The notes beneath the pieces are model-generated. The model made no database searches and was not told the origin of the DNA. It saw only the letters and a program-made list of their open reading frames with translations. From Chenopodium formosanum (taxonomy: Eukaryota; Streptophyta; Magnoliopsida; Caryophyllales; Amaranthaceae), in the NCBI GenBank assembly GCA_024500155.1, contig CM044856.1, positions 47,120,303 to 47,184,302 on the forward strand: a DNA stretch of 64,000 nucleotides, in the 5' to 3' direction. Positions 1-10,375 of the stretch are shown here, one piece after another. Made by a program: the position numbers and the translations under genes. Position 1 is the first letter of the stretch. Each line of letters begins with the position of its first letter.

Positions 1-479
1 AACATTTCTTGTTTATTTTGGTAATTTTGTCGTGTTTTAGTTCTTTTCGTAGTTTTTATTAGAATTAGTTTATTTTTCGTATTTTATTTGCTTTTGATTT
101 GTTATATTTTGTTCTTTATTTTTCCTTGAAAGTATTCTAATTTACTTTTATTTATTTTAATTGGTTTTGAGTCAATTTTATTTCACTTTCTTTACTTGTA
201 TAGTTTTTTTTTTAGTTTTTATTAGTTTTAAGTTTATTTTGTTATTTATTTGATTTTATTTACTTGTATAGTTTTATTTAATTTTTATTAGTTTAGTGTT
301 ATTTCTCTTTTTCTATTTTACTTTATTTTATTCCTAATTTATTTTTTTCTTTTTTATTTGTCTTGATTTCTCCTCGGTTTTGTGCTTAGGGTCCCGGGTT
401 TCATGTCAAGTGAGTTCGGAGTTCGGGGACGAGTGAAAGTGTGCAATTCTTCTTTGATGGCTGTTGCCAACCTCTCATC

Positions 480-960
480 CATCACCCCACCATATCTTAT
501 TCTCCACCACAACAGCACCTCACTCCCCTGCAACCCCGCAAACACCACACACACCAGCACCTCACTCCCCTGCTCCCTGCTACACCACCACAGCCCAAAC
601 CAGCCTGCAACCCCTCACACCACTCACCACCAGCCAACAACCACCTGACCACCAATTGCAACAGCATTTCACACCTCCTCCTTCCACCCTCACGCACACA
701 ACAGCCCACCAATTTACACCTCACAGCACCCAAACCACCCACACAACACCACTCACCACCAGTCCAGCCTTACCACCGCAAACACCACACACACCAGCAG
801 CCACCCAAACCACTAACACCGTTGCTCCCCCCACCTCCAGCTCCCACGCACCTGACCACCAATTTCACCCCTGAACGCAACTCCCCTGCTGCCACCAATC
901 AACAACCGCGAACCCGCAATTGCCCAAACCAGCCAGGCATTCCTGTCCCCTCCACCAATT
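480..960 (+). other. A/C-rich, G-poor tract in family A LTR
   Basis: This stretch is almost only A, C and some T on the plus strand. It reads as Pro/Thr/His-rich open frames on plus and Gly/Trp/Arg-rich ones on minus. The same tract recurs at 7120-7630 and in reverse at about 54700-55080, so it belongs to the LTR. Composition alone explains the open frames and I do not regard it as coding. Confidence 0.7.
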
Positions 961-1028
961 AAGCAACCAATCGACCCAAAAATCAGAACAATTAGCAAAT
1001 TAATCAAGTTCCAGCAAACAAATGAGTG

Positions 1029-1155
1029 TTCGGCCGAACGTCGAGTCAGAGACTTTGGGGGTTTTGTTATTCGAAGAGGAGTGGTCAAACATACCCATGG
1101 TTCGACCGAACCAACCCCGTAGTTCGGTCGAACCAACCATTGGTTCGATCGAATT
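1029..1155 (+). promoter_or_regulatory. Private palindrome cluster, family A LTR (GGTTCG-NN-CGAACC)
   Basis: At least four near-palindromes with arms GGTTCG and CGAACC around two bases lie within 130 bp: about 1029-1039, 1099-1112, 1121-1134 and 1142-1153. They sit about 380 bp upstream of the LTR TATA box. The cluster is repeated in the 3' LTR (7699-7830) and in copy 2 (about 54525-54670). A role as a protein-binding array is inferred from spacing and symmetry. Confidence 0.6.
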
Positions 1156-1537
1156 ATTTCACAAGCCTCGCACACGATTTTTAATGAGGATCGAACGATG
1201 ATGATGCAATTGGTGTTGATAGCCATTGATTTGGAGCATTAATTATGATAGATGGTGGTGATTCAATGATGATTATTGATGAACGGTGGTGTCAATATTG
1301 AAGCAGCCAATTACGAAGAAGAAGGGGAAATAGGTAGTTGATGGTTTTTGTGGGGATTTGTGGGTTTATTTTATTATTTCATTTTCTTTTTCTTTTTCTT
1401 TTTATTTCTTTGTTTTCTTTTCCCTTTTTCTTATTTTCTTTCTTTTATTTTTATTTTAGTTTTCTATTTTTACTTTTCCTTTTTATTTTATTTTCTATTC
1501 CTTCTTTTTTCTATTTTCCCTAGTTTTATTAAGTTAG

Positions 1538-1546
1538 TATAAATAA
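1538..1546 (+). promoter_or_regulatory. TATA box of family A 5' LTR
   Basis: TATAAATAA follows about 150 bases of almost pure pyrimidine. The same arrangement occurs in copy 2 on the minus strand at about 54172-54178. It is the likely core promoter of the element's genomic RNA. Confidence 0.6.
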
Positions 1547-2484
1547 CCATTTTTGGGGTAATTAGGGGGACATTCAATAACTATCTATTCTACTCTCTAA
1601 TTAGTTTTAGGTTAGGTTAGGATTAGCCTTCATCGGTAGAGAGAGAAAGTGAGGTTTTCTTCATTAATGAACTTGGATTTTGAAGAAGGAGCTTGTTCAA
1701 TCCTTTGTAGACCTTCATCTTCAATTAATGAGCAATCTCTTACTCTCTCTCCTCTATTTTTATTTGTTTTATTTTGATTATTATTTTAGTTGGTTGTATT
1801 GCTTGTTAATCATGTTTATCCTTGATTGTTTGTTAATTAATCTTGTTATTAACATGATTAGTGAGTAATTTCCCCATTAAGGGGATGGTTGTGGTGTAGT
1901 TGGACCTTGAGCATGTTCTAGGGTTTAGAATTGATTTATTTGTGATTAAAGTCTTTATATGCTTGATATTCTTTAATCTTCTTGCAAGTGCACATTGTTG
2001 GTTGATGAAAGGTAAATCTTTGCTAACAAGAAACGGAAGTTGACTTAGTTAAGGTTCATTACTATCGATTGTTATTTAATAGTACCTCCTAGTATATGGT
2101 TCTAATGTGGAAACATAGAGGCTATGTTAGGAGAAGCCAATTGACCTCGGAAGGCGGCTAGATTGGACCCTTTATTTCGATATTCGAGCATGTTTAGTTC
2201 ATAATTAATTCAATTTCTATGCCTTTGTTTATTTTCAAGTGAATGCTATACCTAAACCATTTTCCTTAATGTTTTATTTCTTTTTTTAGCATCTTTAGAC
2301 TTTAGTTTATTTATCCCCTATTCCGGACTAGCTTAATTGTCGATAACATTTGGTGGTGTTTATCCGTTCTCTGTGGTTCGACCCCTATGCTTGCCTTATA
2401 CTCATATTAGGTTTGTTTAGGTTGTCAAAATTGTAATTGATCTAGGGATAGACAATTGACGACGCGTTTATTCTCTTGTTAAAT

Positions 2485-2502
2485 TGGCGCCGATGCCGGG
2501 GA
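2485..2502 (+). other. Primer binding site, tRNA-Asp type
   Basis: TGGCGCCGATGCCGGGGA lies four bases after the LTR end. It matches, with one difference, the tRNA-Asp-complementary PBS typical of Athila elements. It fixes the 5' LTR boundary. Confidence 0.75.
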
Positions 2503-2595
2503 AGGCTTCCATTACCATTGTGTTATCTTTTTGAGACTAGTCCATTATATATATTTTCTTTTGATTTGTTTTTGTTCTCTTTGTTTTGTTATTGA

Positions 2596-2871
2596 AAAAT
2601 AGCACATTTTTCTTTTCCTCAATATGATGATGAGCCTTTTTATGTCTACTTCCATAGACTTGTGGGGTTTTTGAACTATAATGGTTGTAATCCTTGTGAA
2701 GCTTGTGAGATTTGTTACTTGGGCATGAATGAACAAACGAGATATGATGTTGAAAGTAGGTTTAATGGCGAATTTCAAGCATTATCGGTTCATAGTGCTT
2801 GGAGCTTTTTTGTACGGTTTGTTAAGGAAGTACGCAATAGGGCATGCAATGTTGCTAATTTTGATTCTTAA
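2596..2871 (+). pseudogene. gag core remnant of family A
   Basis: The open frame after a TGA at 2593 reads through a stretch resembling the Athila gag core: a Phe-His-Arg-Leu segment, a Cys-rich turn (NGCNPCEACE), then GMNEQTRYDVES and an NGEF turn. These fit the retrotransposon gag pattern 'FxGLNxxTRxxxDxxxxG'. It stops at 2871 and has no good start codon, so it is a remnant of a nucleocapsid-type structural protein. The following ORF at 3038 is in another frame and may be the downstream part of the same ancestral gag. Assignment rests on pattern recognition only. Confidence 0.5.
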
Positions 2872-3037
2872 TGTGATAATAGTTTTATTATTGGCATGCA
2901 TCCCCATGATTTGTCTTGTAATCCTATTTGTGAACCTAGTACAAGTGATTTCAACTCTCTATCTCCTATTGTTGATGATGAATCTCATTTCTTGATTATA
3001 CCCCTCTCCCCAATATGATGATGCTCATGTTTATAAT

Positions 3038-4342
3038 GTGAATGATCCTCCCTCCTCATCTTCTTGTTCTTACATGGCTTCAAATGATTTCCCATATGCT
3101 TCTAATGAGTCCTTTTATGAGGGTAATTTTATGGAAAATTTGAAGGAAGAGAAGATAATGAAGATAATGGAGATGATGGAGAAGTATAACGAGATGAGGG
3201 AAGTTGAGAATAGGGAGACGGAAGTTAGAATGAAGATGCTTGAGAGCCAAATTCTCCAACTAGCCAACTCTCAAGAAAATGCCCTTCCTTCTTCTTCTCT
3301 TCCCCATATGTGTGAGGATCCCATTAGAGAGCATTCGAGTGATGGTGAAGGAGTTGAAAATGAAAATAGTGTTGATGTTGAAAATCCTAATCCTTCTTCC
3401 CATCTTGATGAGTCTCAAGTGTATATTTGGGACCCTTCAATCTATGAGTATATAGACTCTTTTGAGTTAATGTCCCACATTTTTTTCGAGAGTCATATGA
3501 GGACTTATAGATTATTGGATGATTTCATCGAGAACGCTTCTTGGGACTTAGATGAGTTTGAGATGAATCTACCTCCATTCATGCACGATTTTGGGACCTT
3601 GGGTTTTGAGATAGTTGAAGGAAAGGTTGTATGTTGTGGTGAAAAGGAGGATAAGGTTGATTAACTTGGAGTTTTTGAGCTTGAGGGAGATGTAGAACAT
3701 GAGGGTTCTTCATTTGAGGATTCCATGATAGATTTTCATTCCCTCATTAGTGATGTGAGATCTTGTGATGAGGGATTAGCTACCCCTTTTTCCCTTTCTC
3801 ATACACCTTTTTGCCAAAGGTTTAACCATATCTCCTACTATCCTATGTTCCTCCCTTCTTTTCTCAAAGAACCTCTTAGGGATCCTCTTCCTATTCATGT
3901 TTTCGAAGCCCCCAACTCTTTCATTGTTGATGAGGAAAAGAGTTATAATGTCAACCAAAAAGATTTTTGTGAGGATTTTTCTTTTTCTTCTTCTACTTTT
4001 TCTTCTTATTTTCTTGATTTTTCTTTTGATTCTTTTACTTTTTCTTTTTTCCTTTCCCTCAAGAATAAAGTCTCCTTGTACTTTATGTTTTCTTGTCATA
4101 TGAGCACCGCGTATGCTCTATTTCTTGATATGTTTGCCGGTGCATATGACAAGCGTTTGCGTTCTTTATCGGGTTATTTACTAGATTGGTCATGCTTGGA
4201 CGTTAAGCAAGCCTTTGCAGGAAGTAACCCGTGTTTTATTGCTTTCTTTTTCTTTCTTTTGTGTTTCTCATTTTTGTTTACTCTCTTGTCTATGTGTATA
4301 GGTACTCAATGCATATACTCATGTGCAAAGATTTTGGATTGA
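3038..4342 (+). pseudogene. Family A conserved ORF, gag-derived coiled coil plus unknown C-terminus
   Basis: Two open segments (3038-3664 and 3725-4342) lie in one frame, separated by a single TAA at 3662 and a short open linker, giving about 434 codons. Copy 2 (minus strand near 58480) has a serine codon at that stop, so the stop is private to this copy. The N-terminal part is acidic and Met/Glu-rich with a coiled coil (about residues 35-75) ending in SQILQLANSQ, like the 'QLA' segment that follows the Athila gag core. The C-terminal half is Phe/Ser-rich and ends with DVKQAFAGSNPCF, nearly unchanged in copy 2. I do not recognise a function for the C-terminal half. Conservation between two decayed copies suggests it was once a real protein. 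Confidence 0.55.
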
Positions 4343-6536
4343 GTTCCTTGAGAAGAAGCACACCAATGATTGCTTGCATTTCGAAAAGCAATAAAGATGA
4401 GGAATTAGATGAAATGTGGACAATGGGCTTAATTGTGGGTTTCAACACCCACCTCACATTTGGTTTACTCTTTCCTTCTTCCCTCATCTTGGATCTGCTT
4501 TCTTAACTGCATTTGGATTGAATGAATATGAATTGTTGTGTGAATGTGTTTTCTTTCTTCCCCTCCCACCCACCCTTTGTGCCTTTATTTTGAGCATTGA
4601 GGACAATGCTCCATTCTAGCTTGGGGGAGTAGCTATTCGCTAGCTTGGGGGGTTATCTATATCTCTTGGTTGTTTCTTAATCCATAGTCTCATGATTGCT
4701 TGATTTATTTCTCTCATACTTGCCAAAGTCTATTATTGAGATTGGTTTTTTATGTTTGGATGGCCATGAACGCCTTATTGAGTTGACTTTTGGTATATGT
4801 AGTTTTGATTGATCATGCTTTCATTTTGCACAATTGTATATGCATTCTTGAGTATTGTTGGTTTTGTGAATATTTGTGTGTATAGTGTCTTTCCATGGCA
4901 TTCAAGGCAAGTTTCAAAATGTTTTGTTTTAAACTTGGACATAATTTGGCTTTAGCACCTAGAATACCCTCTTTGCTAGTTGTTAGAGGTTTTCGTGCAC
5001 TTGAATGTCGAGGTTGGTTCACACATATAACATTGCCAAGTTAGTAGAACTTAAGGGCTATGAGACCTTAGCTCACTTGGTTTGTGGTAAGATGGTTGTC
5101 GCTCCCTAGCTAGTTGAAGCTTTAAAGGTGATTTTTGCTACGCCACTACCGTCATTTTTGTGAGGATGTGTCTATTTTGTTCTAGCTTTCTACATTTCTT
5201 GCATGTGTGGCGTTTGGATCCTTGGCATTGCTAGCTTATATCGAGAATTTGGCTTAATCTACCCAAGATCGAGACCGAACCAACCTAGGGGAAGACGAAG
5301 GCAATTAGGATATTTGTTTTGTTTTATTATGTTCTATTCTTTTATTTTTCTATTGCATTTCCTCATTTAGTAACCCAATTTGAGCCATTTTCCCTTCTTT
5401 GGCATAATTACATTACAAACCAATGGACTTTTGCTTTATTTTAACCTTTATTAGTTTTTGTGAAGCATTCTCGGGACTTGATTTGTATTTTTGGTTAATG
5501 AAAGTGAGAAAAAGAATGAAAAAGAAGTGAAAAACTCAAATTTTGGTACTTGTGATTATATTTGTTATGTTGAATGGTTTGAGTAAATGAGAAGAAAATA
5601 AAGGAAATGAAAGAAAAAGCCTCTTAAAGTTAAAAGAGGCGAGAGCAAAGAATAAAAAGAAATGAGAAAAAAAAGAAGAAATATTGAGAAAATACAAAAA
5701 TATTTGTTGTTTGGTTGAAAAAGAATAAGCCTGGGGGAGGAGTTGCTAGAATTTTGGATTTGAAAGTTGGTAGTTTATTGAGTTTGAATTGAGGAATGAT
5801 CAACCTTGCTTCACTTCTAAGTTTACCACCAATTTCCAAATTTATTTCCGCACCCTTTACCCTAGCCTAAAAGTTTCAACCCTTTTAAGACCTTTTAACC
5901 TTAATAAGGTTTAGTTACTACCGATGGAGGGTAATCAAGCCAAGCCTATTGAGCGAGATATCAATGCCAAGATGTCGGGTAGCCTAAATGTTTTTCATTG
6001 CTTATTTTGTTCCGATTCCTTCGAGGAATCTCGAGATATCACTTTAAAAGTGGATGCAAAACTAGTGAGGATGCGGGAGTTTGGTTGGAGATAAGGAGGA
6101 GTGTAAGTCCCTCTAAGTTCTCTACCCTTTTCATACTTTATGTGTGCATCAACCTTAGCTATTCTTTTGCTTGGCTACTTTTAATGTCTAGAAAGGATTG
6201 TATTCTTGTGCATTTAGCCCATTGTTTGTGTTTGGTTTGAAATATCAAAACTTGAGTTTTCTTAATTTCACCTTTGCCTTGAATGTTATGTGTTTCCAAG
6301 AGTTGTGGGTTAAACCTCTTAGGAAACCCTCACGAGAGCTTACTCGTCCTCTTTGGCGACATAGGGGTTTAAAGGGCTTGACGCATACGCTAAATGCATC
6401 CGTGATTCCTACGACAGTGAGTTAGTGTACATTCTTTTTCTTTGTTTCTATTTTGTTTCTTTTTCTTTCTTTTTCTTTCAATAATTCCATCTTGTTCTCT
6501 TTTGCCTTAGCTTTGCTCGAGGACGAGCAAAGGTTT
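4343..6536 (+). other. Non-coding 3' internal region of family A
   Basis: No convincing coding frame. Low-complexity T-rich and A-rich patches alternate with a G-rich PPT-like block near 4620-4660 (GCTTGGGGG twice). Segments of this region reappear reversed at 55656-57859 in copy 2. It ends with a stem-like GCTCGAGGACGAGC just before the PPT. Confidence 0.6.
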
Positions 6537-6550
6537 AGCTTGGGGGAATT
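6537..6550 (+). other. Polypurine tract of family A copy 1
   Basis: AGCTTGGGGGAATT directly precedes the TGATGAGTG start of the 3' LTR. This is the expected plus-strand primer site. The identical PPT lies reversed at 55642-55655 in copy 2. Confidence 0.8.
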
Positions 6551-7894
6551 TGATGAGTGACATTTATGTCACTCTTAGGAAGTATTTTTAGAGTCATTTT
6601 CGCGTTTATTTTATCTTATTTTCCCTTTCTTTCTCTTGTTTTCTCTTAATAACATTTCTTGTTTATTTTGGTAATTTTGTCGTGTTTTAGTTCTTTTCGT
6701 AGTTTTTATTAGAATTAGTTTATTTTCGTATTTTATTTGCTTTTGATTTGTTATATTTCGTTCTTTATTTATCCTCGAAAGTATTCTAATTTACTTTTAT
6801 TTATTTTAATTGGTTTCAAGTCTATTTTATTTCACTTTCTTTGCTTGTATAGTTTTTGTTTAGTTTTTATTAGTTTTAAGTTTATTTTGTTATTTATTTG
6901 ATTTTATTTACTTGTATAGTTTTATTTAATTTTTATTAGTTTAATGTTATTTCTCTTTTTCTCTTTTACTTTATTTTATTCCTAATTTATTTTTTTTCTT
7001 TTTTATTTGTCTTGATTTCTCCTCGGTTTTGTGTTTAGGGTCCTGGGTTTCATGTCAAGTGAGTTCGGAGTTCGGGGACGAGTGAAAGTGTGCAATTCTT
7101 CTTTGATGGCTGCTGCCCACCTCTCATCCATCACCCCACCATATCTTATCCTCCACCACAACAGCACCTCACTCCCATGCGACCCCGCAAACACCACACA
7201 CACCAGCACCTCACTCCCCTGCTCCCTGCTACACCACAATAGCCCAAACCGGCCTGCAACCCCTCACACCACTCACCACCAGCTAACAACCACCTTACCA
7301 CCAATTGCAACAACATCTCACACCTCCTCCTTCCACCCTCACCCACACAGCAGCCCACCCTCAAGCACACAGCAGCCCACCAATTTACACCTCACAGCAC
7401 CCAAACCAGCCACACAACACCACTCACCACCAGTCTAGCCTTACTACCGCAAACACCATACACACCAGAAGCCACCCAAACCACTAACACCGTTGCTCCC
7501 CCCACCTCTAGCTCTTATGCACCTGACCACCAATTTCACCCCTCAACGCAACTCCCCTGCTGCCACCAATCAACCACCACCAACCCGGAATTGTCCAAAC
7601 CAGCCACGCATTCCTATCCCCTGCACCAATTAAGCAACCAATCGACCAAAAAATCAGAACAATTAGCGAATTAATCAAGTTCGAGCAAACCAATAAGTGT
7701 TCGGCTGAACGTCGAGTCAGAGACTTTGGGGGTTTTGTTATTCGAAGAGGAGTGGTCGAACATACCCATGGTTCGACCGAACCAACCACGTAGTTCGGTC
7801 GAACAAACCATTGGTTCGATTGAACCATTTCACAAGCCTCGCACATGATTTTTAATGAGGATCGAACGATGATGATGCAATTGGTGTTGATAGC
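6551..7894 (+). repeat. 3' LTR of family A copy 1, truncated by nested insertion
   Basis: It matches the 5' LTR from its start through the equivalent of position 1223, then stops at the TG of the next LTR (7895). It includes the private palindrome cluster at 7699-7830. The missing 1.3 kb should lie beyond the insertion, but only about eight bases after 24841 match what is expected. Confidence 0.85.
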
Positions 7895-8444
7895 TGTAGA
7901 CACCCATTTGTGTCTCCCCAAAACCAAACCCAGTGATGAGTACCTTTCACGTCGAATCATAATCGAATGAAACGAAAGTGTGGAAAGGTCTAGTATTGCG
8001 GAAAGTTTTATTTCTTTTCGCTTTTCTCTGTTTTTGAAAACTTTATTTTTAAGAAAACAGCCAATCCAGTTTGGTTGGTCCATAATATGGGTCCAATAAT
8101 GGTGTAGTCGGATGGGGCTTTCAAAGACCTTTCCAACGTTATATTATAAGCCCAATTCCGATGAATATTGAGGAATTTATGGCCAATTTACTAAACTGGG
8201 CCCGGTTTGAGTTTTAAGTACGGCCCTATGATCTAGGGGAGGGCCTAATATAATTTATCATTCCTAATATAATTAGGAATGGTTTTAGTCTTCTAGAACA
8301 TTCTAGAAGGTCTTGTCATTCTTAATTCAATTAGGACTCTTCAGAGTTTTAATCAGATCAAATAGCATTTTCGATTGAAATTATATTATTTTATTTTCCA
8401 GTACGGTAAAATTATCAGATTTTCAAAAACGCGTTAAAATCCGG

Positions 8445-8572
8445 TTTGGCGTCCAACCCCAGGCCTTGGCGCCTGGAATCAGGATTAGCGCCAGACGCCA
8501 GCATTGGCGCCTGGCGCTAGCCACGTACTAGTCCTGGCGCCAATGAGCCAGGGCTGGCGCCAAGGTGTTTCT
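8445..8572 (+). promoter_or_regulatory. Private palindrome cluster of B LTR (TGGCGCCA-type)
   Basis: Six or so copies of GGCGCC/GGCGTC-centred words (TTGGCGCCTGG, TAGCGCCAGACGCC, CTGGCGCCAA) are packed in about 130 bp ending 50 bp upstream of the TATA box. The same word reappears inside the element at 10205-10305. A role as a protein-binding site is inferred. Confidence 0.6.
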
Positions 8573-8623
8573 TTGGTCTTCAGACTCTGTTTTGATAAAT
8601 TATCTTTTTTGGATGATTTTCTC

Positions 8624-8630
8624 TATAAAT
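8624..8630 (+). promoter_or_regulatory. TATA box of B LTR
   Basis: CTATAAATA lies about 50 bp after the private motif cluster and upstream of a CT-rich leader. It is the likely core promoter of the sense transcript. Confidence 0.6.
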
Positions 8631-9883
8631 ATCGTATTAAAAACTCCGTTTTCAAGGGATCTACTCTCTAAAACAAGAACGATTCACCAAGAATCATTAA
8701 TTCTTCATTTATCAACTCTTTTCATTCACAAATCAGTCAAATAATTCTTTTCATTCATTCATCTCATTCATCTCTATTTTCTTAATTCTCTTTCAAAATT
8801 CCGCATTCACAAGATCTTGATACACCTAGCCATATTCGAAGTTGCCTTCGCCCTAGACGTGAAAGGTTTTAATTTCTGAGGGTTTGGTCCCAAATCTCTC
8901 TTTCAATTATTTAATTTAGTTGCTTTATTTATTGTTTTCCTTGAAGTTACTAACGTGTGTATTTTGTAATTAGAAAGAGGTACGAGGCATCCGCGTAAGT
9001 ACTTTAATTGATTTATTGATATTATGATGTAGAAATCATGCTTAGGATTTTATTATGATTCCTAATGTTATGTTAAGGCGTTTTGATCTTCCTAGTATCA
9101 TGTCTAGGGTATTCTCAATATTAAGTATGATTAAAAGTATGATGCTTCCTATGTTCTTTTAAATAGTAATTCATGTTAGTATCATGTTAGGGCTAAAGAT
9201 TTGATTTTTATTGCTTAGTGACATGCTAGGGTTTGTTATTAACCTTGTTAGTATCATGCCTAGGATCTTGCTATGCCTTAACATGATTATTATAATTATG
9301 ATTGATGATTATTATTATTATTGTTAATAATATTTATTATGTTTCTTGATATACATTATTTTATATTGTTATTGCTTGATCACCTTTATGCATGCTTAAA
9401 GGGAATTTGTACTTGTCATCACGCTTAATAAGATAATAAATAATCTTGTTTGGGTTAATATGATTATAAATTCAAGTGATCGCCAATAATAGGTTTATTT
9501 GTGCATTAAATTCAACCAACATAGATTAAACAGGTTTAGGGTTAATCCTATTGATTGCATGTTAATCAGAAAGCGGACATGAATACGAGCAGAATAAAGT
9601 AGAGGCCTATTATTAGGGCAGGTTCAATCTCTTTTAGGTTGGATTTATACCTTCATCCCCGAACCTTATTTTGGTTCATGACCTTATGGAGTTGACGATC
9701 TCTTGGATCGTTAAGGGGTGTAACCTTCACCTCGTGAATGGTTTACAAGTTCCTTAAAAACTTGTTGGCGACTCTTTTGCTCTATCTTCTTCCCTTTTGG
9801 ACGCCACCGTACTTTAGTGTATGATCATAGTGGGGTTCAAGCTAGTATGATTTTAAAGGCTTGAAATTATTCCCTACAGTTTT

Positions 9884-9901
9884 TGGCGACTCCACTAGGG
9901 A
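9884..9901 (+). other. Primer binding site, tRNA-Arg-like (Tat/Ogre type)
   Basis: TGGCGACTCCACTAGGGA follows the LTR end by five bases. This form is common in Ogre-like Tat elements, where it is described as complementary to a tRNA-Arg. The tRNA assignment is from memory. Confidence 0.65.
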
Positions 9902-10375
9902 GGATTTCTATTTTAATTCCTGAATTTGTTTCGGCAATGATTTAGAATGAGTGGATGAGACTCGAAAAGTTCTAAGTATTTCATGTGCGTAATTTTGATT
10001 AACATTGTGTCATATGCATAAAAAGGTTCTCATTGGAAAGACCATCCGTAATGAGTAAAAAACATAAGGATTTTACACGTAGGAAATTTGAGAAAGGTCT
10101 TTCACAACTAGGACTGAAATAACACCGCGTGAAACTGGATGATTTTATTGAGCACAGAAAGCTGCTTAGGCATGTGAGAAGTAGCATCAGGGGCCAGAGC
10201 TTGGCACCAAACATTTAGCCGTAGCGCCAGACGCCAATATAGGCGTCTGGCGGTACAGTTAAAAGTTGGCGCCAGTCTCTGTTTGCTGGCGCCAATTTCC
10301 CCCAATACCGAGCCAGAAATATGCGTTCTAATTTCGACCTGTTTTTCGCGTTGTTTGCTCGATCTTGCTTCCTGA
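9902..10375 (+). other. 5' untranslated leader of element B with second motif cluster
   Basis: No coding frame is evident. At 10205-10305 the leader repeats the LTR's private word (AGCGCCAGACGCC, TTGGCGCCAG, CTGGCGCCAA). The motif is thus present on both sides of the PBS. Confidence 0.55.

Larger units (their letters stand above)
1..2481 (+). repeat. 5' LTR of family A copy 1 (start outside window)
   Basis: Position 1 aligns with 6651 in the 3' LTR, which starts at 6551, so about 100 bases lie outside the window and the full LTR is about 2.58 kb. The end is set by the PBS at 2485 and by the minus-strand copy, whose LTR ends in TTGTCA; here this is mutated to TTGTTA. Inside are an A/C-rich G-poor tract (480-960), a palindromic motif cluster (1029-1155), a long pyrimidine tract (about 1370-1525) and a TATA box (1538). 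Confidence 0.85.
1..7894 (+). mobile_element. Family A non-autonomous Athila-like Gypsy element, copy 1
   Basis: The element runs from a 5' LTR that begins before the window to a 3' LTR cut at 7894 by the next insertion. The order is LTR, tRNA-Asp-type PBS, gag-derived ORFs, a long non-coding stretch, PPT, LTR. LTR starts read TGATGAGTGACATTTATG and are preceded by a G-rich PPT, as is typical of Athila-lineage elements. The internal region (2482-6550) is only about 4 kb. I see no protease, reverse transcriptase, RNase H or integrase motif in any frame, so it could only move with enzymes supplied in trans. A second copy lies on the minus strand at 53223-58704. Confidence 0.85.
7895..9878 (+). 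repeat. 5' LTR of element B (1984 bp)
   Basis: It starts TGTAGACACC and ends CCCTACA, directly before the PBS. It interrupts the family A LTR at 7894. A private motif cluster (8445-8572) and TATA box (8624) mark the promoter. The second half is AT-rich with repeated 'ATCATG..TAGG' phrases between about 9030 and 9300. Confidence 0.85.

Noticed and set aside
441..962. 173-codon Pro/Thr/His-rich ORF on plus
   Set aside because: It follows from the A/C-rich LTR tract; the tract gives open frames in several registers and on both strands.
1338..1542. Phe/Leu-rich ORFs resembling membrane peptides
   Set aside because: They lie in a pyrimidine-only tract upstream of the LTR TATA box and are low complexity.
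3776..4099. Lys/Arg-rich minus-strand ORF
   Set aside because: It is the complement of the Phe/Ser-rich part of the family A ORF.
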